Source: Arthrobacter sp. MA-N2
GTDB lineage: Bacteria > Actinomycetota > Actinomycetes > Actinomycetales > Micrococcaceae
Direction: 5' to 3'
Assembly (NCBI RefSeq): GCF_000517125.1
Contig: NZ_KI912156.1
Location: 312,290 to 376,289 of the forward strand
DNA: 64,000 nt
Part shown: in pieces, positions 49,840-57,158 of the stretch
How the letters are laid out: the number at the start of each line of letters is the position of its first letter
Position numbering within the stretch: the stretch's first letter is position 1
Position numbers and translations under genes: made by a program
The notes under the pieces: generated by a model
The model's input: the letters and a program-made list of their open reading frames with translations, nothing else
Databases searched by the model: none
Told to the model about the DNA's origin: nothing

Positions 49840-50706
49840 ATGATGATGATCATGAAAAGGATGCAGCGAGGCATACGGTCGCTTCTGTTCGTACCGGCAG
49901 ACGACGAACGCAAGCTTGCCAAGGCGGCCACAAGCGCAGCAGACGCGATTGTGCTCGATCTCGAAGACGCCGTCGGTTCCGACTCCAAGACCCTGGCCCG
50001 ACGCCGTGCAATCGAGTTCCTGGATCAGCGTCCTGCGGATCTCAGCGTGGTGGTAAGGATCAATGGAACCGACACACCCTGGTTCGTCGACGACGTGGCC
50101 GCCATCGCGGGTTCACGGGCTGCGGCTATCATGCTCCCGAAAGCCACCGCGGCGAGCCTTGCCAAGGTCGGCGATCCCGGGCTCCCGGTCATTGCACTGG
50201 TTGAGACCGCGCGGGGCGTCGAAGAGGCCCACCTTGTAGCTGCCGATCCCCGAGTACACCGTTTAATGCTCGGGTCCGCTGATCTCGCTGCCGAACTCGG
50301 TATCGCCCTCTGTGCGGACGAATCGGAGATGCACTACCCACGTGCGCGCCTCGCCATGGCGTCCGCCGCCAACGAGAAGGAGTCTCCGATCGACGTCGTG
50401 CATCTTGCAGCGTCCGATACTGTCGGTCTCCGCCTTTCCGCGGAGCGTGGCAAGAGTCTTGGATTCACCGGCAAAGCGTGCATCCACCCGGCTCAGCTGA
50501 AGGTCGTGAATGAGGTCTTCAGCCCGACCGCAGCGGAGATTAGGGATGCGCAGGCGGTTGTCAACAGTTTCACGACGGCTCGCGCGGAAGGTCGTGCGGT
50601 CGCCGTCAGCGATGGCCGAATGATCGATCTTCCGGTCGTCCGGCAGGCACAGCGGGTGCTTGAACTCGCGAATTCGATCCATGGAAAGGACGTTCGTTTT
50701 GACTGA
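49840..50706 (+). CDS. CitE-like lyase (HpcH/HpaI aldolase/citrate lyase beta family)
   Basis: A protein of up to 288 residues with the CitE-like TIM barrel: SLLFVPADDERKL, AIVLDLEDAVGSDSK with the metal Asp/Glu, RINGTDTPW, ALVETARGVEEA, MLGSADLAAELG and GFTGKACIHPAQ. Family members cleave malyl-CoA, citramalyl-CoA or beta-methylmalyl-CoA type thioesters. The start is unclear: several in-frame ATGs (49840-49861) lie close together and none has an obvious ribosome-binding site. Its downstream partners (MaoC hydratase, CaiB transferase) match an itaconate-type pathway. Confidence 0.85.
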   Translation: MMMIMKRMQRGIRSLLFVPADDERKLAKAATSAADAIVLDLEDAVGSDSKTLARRRAIEFLDQRPADLSVVVRINGTDTPWFVDDVAAIAGSRAAAIMLPKATAASLAKVGDPGLPVIALVETARGVEEAHLVAADPRVHRLMLGSADLAAELGIALCADESEMHYPRARLAMASAANEKESPIDVVHLAASDTVGLRLSAERGKSLGFTGKACIHPAQLKVVNEVFSPTAAEIRDAQAVVNSFTTARAEGRAVAVSDGRMIDLPVVRQAQRVLELANSIHGKDVRFD

Positions 50707-51232
50707 GGCAACAGAGATACACGCCCCAAAAGTGTGGCGGGGCCGCTTCTACGAGGACTTCGAGGTCGGCGACGTTTACCGCAGCCGGCTCGGTCGGACC
50801 CTTGAACAGACCGATAACACGTGGTTTACCTTGCTCACATGTAACACGAACCAAGTGCATTTCAACAACGAATTCGCTGCCACCACAGAGTTCCATCGAC
50901 CATTGGTGAACTCGTGCCTGACGCTGTCAGTGGTCGTCGGACTGTCAGTTGCCGACACCAGCGAGAACGCGATGGCAAACCTGGCCTGGGACTCGATTTC
51001 AATGCCTACCCCCGTTTTCGCCGGAGACACGCTGTGGGCCGAGAGCGAAGTGCTTGAGTTGCGCGAGTCGCGTTCGCGTCCCAATCAGGGAATCGTCAGT
51101 GTCCGCACGCGAGGCATCAACCAGAGCGGCGCGACCGTAGTGGAGTTCCGCCGAACCTTCATGATGTACCGCCGCCGGGCGCCGCAGGCCGCGAGTCAAT
51201 TCCCCGAGCCCGTGCGCGACTGGGCCGTCTAA
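50699..51232 (+). CDS. MaoC-family dehydratase, itaconyl/mesaconyl-CoA hydratase-like
   Basis: A 177-residue hot-dog protein. Segments TLEQTDNTWFTLLTCNTNQVHFNNEFA and FHRPLVNSCLTLSVVVGLSV resemble hydratases acting on mesaconyl-CoA or itaconyl-CoA. The start is most likely TTG 50699, with AAAGGA nine bases upstream, overlapping the preceding stop by eight bases; an in-frame ATG at 50681 is an alternative. Between a CitE-like lyase and a CaiB transferase, it would hydrate an unsaturated CoA thioester for later cleavage. Confidence 0.82.
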   Translation: MTEATEIHAPKVWRGRFYEDFEVGDVYRSRLGRTLEQTDNTWFTLLTCNTNQVHFNNEFAATTEFHRPLVNSCLTLSVVVGLSVADTSENAMANLAWDSISMPTPVFAGDTLWAESEVLELRESRSRPNQGIVSVRTRGINQSGATVVEFRRTFMMYRRRAPQAASQFPEPVRDWAV

Positions 51233-51301
51233 GTCCCGAATCTACGAAAATGCGTTGACGAAGTCGTTCGCATGCCGATTGAGAGAAAAGAGCGTTAAAA
51301 A

Positions 51302-52504
51302 GTGACTAACCAAGATCCACGGGCCCTCAGCGGCCTGAAGGTGGTCGAGTTCGCCCATGTGATCGCCGGTCCACTTGCTGGCACGCTGCTTGCCGACCTG
51401 GGGGCCGACGTCATACACGTCGAAGACCCCAAGTCCGGCGACCCGCAACGCCAGGCCGGACCGACCAAGGACGGGGTTCACTTGTGGTGGAAGGTCTCTT
51501 CACGAAACAAACGATCAGTAACAGTAAACCTCCGCACTGAGGAGGGGCGGGAGCTGGCTCGTGAACTGGCCGCTTGGGCAGATGTGGTCATCTGTAACTT
51601 CCGCGTTTCCACGCTGGAGAAATGGGGGCTCGACTTTCGCTCCCTGAACGCCATCAACCCCAAGCTCGTCATGCTCCAGGTCACTGGTTACGGTGTGGCG
51701 ACCACAAAGCGCAATTCGCCGGGTTTCGGAAAAGTAGGCGAGGCCATGAGCGGCGTCGTGAACATCACCGGCTTCCCCGACGGCCCCCCCGTACACACGG
51801 GATTCTCACACGGCGACTCCGTCACGGGCCTCATGGGCTCCTTCGCGATCATGGCCGCGCTGCACCGTAAGAACACCGATCCTGATTTCGCGGGTGAATG
51901 GATCGACCTGGCCCTCTATGACGGCCTCTATCGCCTGATCGAATGGCAAGTGATCTTCTACGACCAGCTGGGCGAGAACCCGAGCCGCATGGGGAATCAA
52001 CTCTCCGCCGCACCAGCGGCGGTGATCAACACGTTCCAGACCGCCGACAAACGGTGGATGACCGTAACCTCCGGAACGCCGCGTTCAGTCCAGAACGTCG
52101 CAGCGCTAGTGGGGGAACCTCTCGAGAACTACGCCACGTCAGCAATGCAGGTCGAGAGGCGCGAGCGGCTGGACAATCTGCTGGGCGAATGGATCTCCAT
52201 GCACACCCTCCACGAGTGCATGGCCGAGATGATCGAACGCGAAGTAGTAGCATCCCCGATCTTCGCCGTCTCCGACATCCTCGATGATCCAACATATAAG
52301 GAACGCGAGAGCGTGGTTGAAATTGAGGACCCCGATCTCGGAACGGTCCGGATGCAGAACGTCTTCCCGCGCCTGACCAACCACCCCGGACAAGTCTGGC
52401 GCACGGCGCCTGCCCTCGGCGAGCATACCGATTCCTTCTTCGGAGAAGTACTTGGCCGCAGCGAGCAACAGCTCGCCGAACTCCGGACCGCCGGAACAAT
52501 CTGA
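51302..52504 (+). CDS. CaiB/BaiF-family (class III) CoA-transferase
   Basis: A 400-residue CoA transferase. Marks: GLKVVEFAHVIAGPLAGTLLADLGADVIHVEDP at the N-terminus (split), RNKRSVTVNLRTEEGRELARELAAWADVVICNFR, and FTG-type NITGFPDGPPVHTG. The catalytic Asp in class III enzymes corresponds to D in EWIDLALYDGLYRL. GTG start at 51302. It transfers CoA to an organic acid, here probably a branched dicarboxylate of the island pathway. Confidence 0.88.
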   Translation: MTNQDPRALSGLKVVEFAHVIAGPLAGTLLADLGADVIHVEDPKSGDPQRQAGPTKDGVHLWWKVSSRNKRSVTVNLRTEEGRELARELAAWADVVICNFRVSTLEKWGLDFRSLNAINPKLVMLQVTGYGVATTKRNSPGFGKVGEAMSGVVNITGFPDGPPVHTGFSHGDSVTGLMGSFAIMAALHRKNTDPDFAGEWIDLALYDGLYRLIEWQVIFYDQLGENPSRMGNQLSAAPAAVINTFQTADKRWMTVTSGTPRSVQNVAALVGEPLENYATSAMQVERRERLDNLLGEWISMHTLHECMAEMIEREVVASPIFAVSDILDDPTYKERESVVEIEDPDLGTVRMQNVFPRLTNHPGQVWRTAPALGEHTDSFFGEVLGRSEQQLAELRTAGTI

Positions 52505-52537
52505 TTCACGAGCGATAGTAGACAGGGAACAATAAAG

Positions 52538-53392
52538 ATGAGTGCACACGAATACCAAGACGGCCGGTTAGAAATTGACGGTGTTGGCATCCACTACCTT
52601 GAATGGGGAACACCGGGGAACGAACCCGTTCTCCTTCTGCACGGCCTGAACGTCCAGGCCCACACCTGGGACCCCATCGCCCGCGACCTGGCCCGGAATT
52701 ACCACGTCATAGCGCCCGATCTCCGCGGCCATGGCGACAGCGACTGGAGCCGAGCGGGCTACCGAGTGCGTTCTCTCGCCCACGACATGAACGGTCTCGT
52801 CGATGCTCTCGGAATCGGTCCGGTCCATCTAGTCGGTCACTCCGCCGGCGTGCGCGTGGCCATCGCAATGGCGGGCGAACGCCCTGAAACCGTGAAAACC
52901 CTCGCCCTTTCCGATGCCGGCCCCGAGACAACCCGCGCCGGGGCAGAGTTCATGCGCGACTTCATCCAGCGCACCGTCTCCATCCGCGGGTTCCGCAACT
53001 CGGACGAGGCCCGAACCTATTACGAGAACGAGCATCCGAGCTGGGTCCCCGAATTCATCGATCTGCACGTCGAGCACCAGCTCCGGAAGAACTGGGCAGG
53101 AAAGCTTGTACTCAAAGCAGATCCGGACGTGCAGTGGATCACCGGATCAGCGAGCCTGCCCGACATCCCCTACCTCTGGTCGATGTCGGAGAAGCTGACC
53201 ATGCCAACCCTGCTGATGATCGGCCGGACCAGCAACGTGCTCGACCAAGGGCTCGTGGACCGCATGACCTCTGTCATGCCTAACGCCGCCGCGCAGTGGT
53301 TCGACACGGGCCATTACATCCCGCGCGAGAAGCCAGAGGAGTTCTCCGCATCGCTTCGTGAGCTCTTTGCCGGCGACTTGGTCGCGCGTTGA
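52538..53392 (+). CDS. Alpha/beta-hydrolase
   Basis: A 284-residue alpha/beta-hydrolase. Oxyanion HG in LLLHGLNVQAHTWD, nucleophile Ser in LVGHSAGVRVA, acid probably in the LLMIGRTSNVLDQGLV strand, and His in WFDTGHYIPREKP. The layout resembles C-C bond hydrolases or lactonases of ring degradation. In this cluster it may open a second ring or lactone. The product of the oxocamphor-hydrolase step still has a cyclopentanone ring and no Baeyer-Villiger enzyme is present. Confidence 0.82.
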   Translation: MSAHEYQDGRLEIDGVGIHYLEWGTPGNEPVLLLHGLNVQAHTWDPIARDLARNYHVIAPDLRGHGDSDWSRAGYRVRSLAHDMNGLVDALGIGPVHLVGHSAGVRVAIAMAGERPETVKTLALSDAGPETTRAGAEFMRDFIQRTVSIRGFRNSDEARTYYENEHPSWVPEFIDLHVEHQLRKNWAGKLVLKADPDVQWITGSASLPDIPYLWSMSEKLTMPTLLMIGRTSNVLDQGLVDRMTSVMPNAAAQWFDTGHYIPREKPEEFSASLRELFAGDLVAR

Positions 53393-53397
53393 GCGTC

Positions 53398-54279
53398 ATG
53401 TCGGCGCGCGAGGAATTTGCCTCGATGGTGAGTCTCATCGAGGTCCCGGTCCTGAATCAAAAGTATTGGGCCAAGATCCCCGAGGTCGACGCCGACGGGA
53501 TCATGCTCGACCTTGAAGACTCGGCGACTCCCGAGAATAAGGCGATCGTGCGCGAGCGTATCGTCCAGGCACTTGATGACGTCGCTTACTTCGGTGGGCG
53601 GCGCATCATCGTGCGCTGCAACAACCTCAACTCCCCCTGGGGAGTCGAGGACTTGATGGCCCTCGGCGGAATCTCTGCCGACTTCGTGATCTCGTATCCA
53701 AAGGTCGAGTCCGCCGATGAGCTTGACGAGATCGTGCGGATTCTGGAAGCGGCGGGTCATAAGCATCCCCTGCACGTGATGATCGAGACCGGTCGCGCCT
53801 TGCTTGAGATCGAACGAATTGCAGCCCATCCCGCCGTGGTTGGGCTGCACTTCGGCTATGTCGACTTCGCCGCCGACATCGGTTCGAAGCCCTTCGACTC
53901 GAATGGCGGATTGTCAGCTGTCAGCAATGGCTACGCACGCTCGAGGATCGCAGTCACGGCTGCCGCGTACGGATTGTTTGCGACCGGCGGATCGCTTATC
54001 CCCGACTACAAGGACCTAGACAAAGTGCGGGATTTGGTGCAGTCCTGGTCCAATCTCGGATTCACGGCCTGTATCGCTGTCTCACCGACGCATCTACCGA
54101 TCATCAATGAGGTAATGCGACCAACGGAGGCCGAGGTCACGCAGGCGCGGGCCGTCTGTGTGGCCTATGACGCGGCTGTTTATAACGGCGACCCGGCAGC
54201 GGTTCTGCACGGACGCGTTATTACGCATCCGGACTACCGGGTGGCAAAACTGTTGCTGGACCGGGTTACCACCGGTTGA
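53398..54279 (+). CDS. Second CitE-like lyase (HpcH/HpaI family)
   Basis: A 293-residue CitE-family protein: DGIMLDLEDSATPENK, IIVRCNNLNSPWGVEDL, HVMIETGRALLEIER, HFGYVDFAADIGSKPF and AVSPTHLPIINEVMRPTEAEV. It differs clearly from the first lyase at 49840 and is closer to the GGxxxD-type subgroup with FGYVDF in place of GSADLA. I chose ATG 53398; a TTG at 53389 overlapping the hydrolase stop is also possible. Its own substrate would be a different 3-hydroxyacyl-CoA. Confidence 0.8.
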   Translation: MSAREEFASMVSLIEVPVLNQKYWAKIPEVDADGIMLDLEDSATPENKAIVRERIVQALDDVAYFGGRRIIVRCNNLNSPWGVEDLMALGGISADFVISYPKVESADELDEIVRILEAAGHKHPLHVMIETGRALLEIERIAAHPAVVGLHFGYVDFAADIGSKPFDSNGGLSAVSNGYARSRIAVTAAAYGLFATGGSLIPDYKDLDKVRDLVQSWSNLGFTACIAVSPTHLPIINEVMRPTEAEVTQARAVCVAYDAAVYNGDPAAVLHGRVITHPDYRVAKLLLDRVTTG

Positions 54280-54433
54280 CAGTCTAGGGCGTTGCCCAAT
54301 TTGCAAGAGGCTGTCTGGACTGTCTGGAGCAGGAGCAAATGCCTCCGGGAGGCGGGTGGACCGTTTAGAAGGCATCCTTATCGTTCCCCGGCCAGGACCG
54401 ACGGTAACCCGACCGAAAGCATCGGGCGCTGTA
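54280..54433. other. Spacer before the IS relic
   Basis: No gene is visible. It has a tandem CTGTCTGGA (about 54313-54330) between the lyase stop and the transposase relic. Confidence 0.4.
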
Positions 54434-55345
54434 TTAGTCTCGATTTTTCATCGGCTGTGCGTGGCGCAGCCCTTTGATCGCTTCCAGCATCCACGTAATG
54501 AGTGCTCTTTCCGGTGCAGCCTCGGGCAGGAGCAGCTGCCTGCGTCTGGCGCGGGTGGTGATTTTCCCGGCGGTGACGAGGTTGCTGGCCACGGCTGCGA
54601 TGTTGGCCCAGGCCTGGTTCGCGGCGGAGTCGTAGAACGGTGGCGTGCGTCCAGGAGCGGGCCGTGCCAGCGCGGTGCGTTCGTCAAGAACGCGGTGATG
54701 CGGTGGCCGTCCAGGTCCAGCAGGGTCTGGCCCGCGCCGGGGTACAGAGGCTCGGCCCGCAGGTAGATGTTGGTCACCGACGGAGAGTCCTTCAGCGCGA
54801 TGACTTCAGTGGCGTCGATGACCCACCCAGCGGGGCGGTCGACCCCATTGCTGGTCCAGGGCCGGTTGCCAGTACTTTTTGTCGTTGGTCCAGTCGATCA
54901 TGTCGGCTTTTGCTGGCGGGACCGGATACGAGACGGAGAACTGTACGCCTAAGGCATGCAGGTGCCAGAAGAACTTCCGCGAGGCGCCGGCATTTGTCGG
55001 TGCGGACCAGGCTCCCCTGCCCGTCCTGCCTTCCATCGGGGAAGAAGCTCTCGGGCAACTGGGCCGTGGCGGTCTTGAAGACACGGATGTGGTCATCGGC
55101 GCTGTTGGCGCCCGCGCTGCCGCGCCGCAACACGCAGGCGAGGATTTCCCCGGTGCCGTTGCCCGTGCCGTAATCGATACTAGCGATGAACGGGGAGAAA
55201 CCGTACCCGCCCTTGAACGGCCCGCGGCCAGTTCCTTGTCACCGTGCGAGGCCACCAACGTGGCATCCAAGTCAACGATCAGCGGCGGCCGCCGGGTTCC
55301 GGGCCCCGGCAGCGTCCTACAGACCTGCCATTAAAACCCCGGGTT
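54434..55345 (-). pseudogene. Degenerate IS1380-family transposase
   Basis: On the minus strand, pieces of an IS1380-type transposase appear in alternating frames: IVDLDATLVASHGDKELAAG, KGGYGFSPFIASIDYGTGNG, DDHIRVFKTATAQLPESFF, HLHALGVQFSVSYPVPPAKA, TNIYLRAEP and LLDLDGHRITAFLTNAPRWH, NQAWANIAAVASNLVT, then TTRARRRQLLLPEAAPERAL. The DDE-type start LDATL is preserved, but several frameshifts and a deletion after NLVT make it inactive. The N-terminal part is missing. I could not define its terminal inverted repeats. Confidence 0.75.
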
Positions 55346-55629
55346 AAGACGGTCTGGACGTCCCTTTTTGCACTGTCGGTTCCCGGCGCAAGACTCATTC
55401 CGGTTCTTGCGCCAGCCAATACGGCCTCGGGAATCAGTGGTGATTTTCTGTCGAAAACGGCATCGCCGCGATTGGCGATACCCTTCCGTGACCACAGGCG
55501 ACCTTCTGGGAAAGTGCGGAACAACAGGGACCGCCAGCTTCCCTGACCGGCTGTGTTGGGGTTGTCCTCCTCGAAAACACCATCTGGCTCAAGGATTGAG
55601 TAGACCCGACGGTCAGCGCACCCGATAGG

Positions 55630-56460
55630 TTAGCCCCAAGTGATGACGGTTGACCCGAATCCGGTGGCCTCAAGCGCGCCGTCGAGGCTTCGGCTAAGGT
55701 GCGCGCGCATGAGAGCCTCGGCCAGATCAGCGTTTCCTGCGATCACCGCTTCGCCGATCTCGCGGTGCTCGGAGTGCAGATGTGGCTGAGCGAGCCGCTC
55801 GGCCAGTCCGGTAGCCGTCAAACGCGTTGTATACATCTCTTTCAGTGCCGTCGCTAGGAGGTTGAAGACGCTGTTGTCGGTCATTCTGGAGAGCACATAG
55901 TGCACATCGTTTGCCGCGTCCACCACGCCGCGCGTATCACTGAATGACGCTTCGCGGTCCAGGGCGGCGCGGAGCATGGCAGCAGATTCAGGGGTTACGG
56001 CCTCCGCTGCCATGCGGGCGACGAGAGGATCAATGATTTTGCGGGCCTCGACGAGCTCGCGGATAGTCGATCCCTTAAGGTTGAGAAAGAGCGAGAAGCT
56101 GCGGCTCACATCACTAGGACTGACATCGAGAAGCACGGGGCCACCACCAGGACCGGAACGTAGATTGATCAGGCCATAGGTCTCCAGAATGCGCAGGGCC
56201 TCGCGCAAGGAACCTCGACCCACGTCGAACTGCTCGAGCATGTCCGCTTCATTTGGCAGACGGTCGCCCGGCTGTAAATTACTTTCGATTATCATCGTCA
56301 CAATAATCGAGGCGATCCGTTCAGCGATTTTGACCGGCCGACCGAGAGCAGGGGCTGCTGAACCCATAGGCCAAGCATGCCTGGGCGTGTTACTGGTCGT
56401 GTTATTAGTCATTGAATCCATGTTCGTTTCGCCACCAACTCCGACGCTTTTCGTCATCAC
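55630..56460 (-). CDS. FadR-type GntR regulator (FCD domain)
   Basis: A 276-residue regulator with an N-terminal tail, a winged helix at about 40-110 (GDRLPNEADMLEQFDVGRGSLREALRILETYG with the wing LRSGPGGGPVLLD; motif positions 65-108), and an all-helical FCD domain (DNDVHYVLS-like ANDVHYVLSRM, HLHSEHREIGEAVIAGN) with the metal/ligand His residues. FCD regulators sense organic acids. Being at the right end of the island, it is a good candidate for controlling the P450 and lyase operons. Its own upstream region has an AT-rich motif like two others in the island. Confidence 0.87.
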   Translation of the reverse strand: MMTKSVGVGGETNMDSMTNNTTSNTPRHAWPMGSAAPALGRPVKIAERIASIIVTMIIESNLQPGDRLPNEADMLEQFDVGRGSLREALRILETYGLINLRSGPGGGPVLLDVSPSDVSRSFSLFLNLKGSTIRELVEARKIIDPLVARMAAEAVTPESAAMLRAALDREASFSDTRGVVDAANDVHYVLSRMTDNSVFNLLATALKEMYTTRLTATGLAERLAQPHLHSEHREIGEAVIAGNADLAEALMRAHLSRSLDGALEATGFGSTVITWG

Positions 56461-56473
56461 TTAACAATGATGA

Positions 56474-56491
56474 ATACTATAGCCATAATAA
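56474..56491. promoter_or_regulatory. AT-rich operator-like motif, site 2, upstream of the FadR-type gene
   Basis: ATACTATAGCCATAATAA lies 14-31 bases upstream of the regulator start, the expected place for autoregulation. It resembles the motif at 28693 with TTATTAT and the TA-rich second half in common. It is a by-eye match. Confidence 0.3.
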
Positions 56492-56659
56492 CAGAGGACC
56501 GTCGATTGAGTTCTATTTTTCAGTTCCGCGCCTCTCAGGGCCTTCAACAGGACACTGTTGTTTTCGGCTCGTTCACAGCCCGCGGCCATTTCCCCGGGTC
56601 AGGAGCGAGCGTGGAGGAACTCATCCAACAACCGCACCCCAGCGTGCCCAGGGCGACGC

Positions 56660-56884
56660 TTACTCGCCGGTGAGCCCGTCGATCGACTCCCGGAGGAGAT
56701 CGGCATGGCCGTTGTGCCGGGCGTACTCCTCGATCATGTGGAGAACGATCCATCGGACTAGGTGCGCGCGTCCAGCCGGCCCAGGTCGCCGTCGACCATT
56801 GCGTCGGCGACCCGTGAGCGGGAGCGGTACACGACATCCTGCCAGAGCGCCCGGAGCTGCGCAGGTGATTCCTCGGCAGCTCAG
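56660..56884 (-). pseudogene. Remnant of a DinB-family (DUF664) gene
   Basis: The minus strand reads RSRSRVADAMVDGDLGRLDA, then, after a one-base frame change near 56760, LVRWIVLHMIEEYARHNGHA and DLLRESIDGLTGE with a stop at 56660-56662. This is the C-terminal helix pattern of DinB/DUF664 proteins (WIVLHMIEEYARHNGHADLLRE). The N-terminal part is absent. Confidence 0.65.
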
Positions 56885-57130
56885 TGGAGGAACTCGAATT
56901 CACCGAGATCCCCATCAAGGACCTGCCCGTGTACAGCCCGGACTACGACATCGACTACCCTCAATCCCGCCGCCTACAACGAGGACGGAACAGTTCAAGA
57001 CGAGGGCACCGCGCAAGTCCTACGGCACTACATGGAGGAATACAGCGCATTCGTCCAGCGGGTCCTCGCCGCCAACGTACCAGGGCACATCGGCGACGAG
57101 CACCCTGACGATGCCAAACTGACGCGGTAA
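56885..57130 (+). pseudogene. Truncated second copy of the FMN reductase gene
   Basis: VEELEFTEIPIKDLPVYSPD and DYDIDYP match residues about 32-56 of the reductase at 27489. After an internal deletion and frame change the sequence resumes at NPAAYNEDGTVQDEGTAQ and runs to the same end DEHPDDAKLTR. From 57005, 62 bases are identical to 27975-28036. Internal loss of about 90 codons makes it inactive. Same orientation as the intact copy, 29 kb away. Confidence 0.85.
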
Positions 57131-57158
57131 CCCGGGTCGGGCTCGGTGGCGCGTCGGC

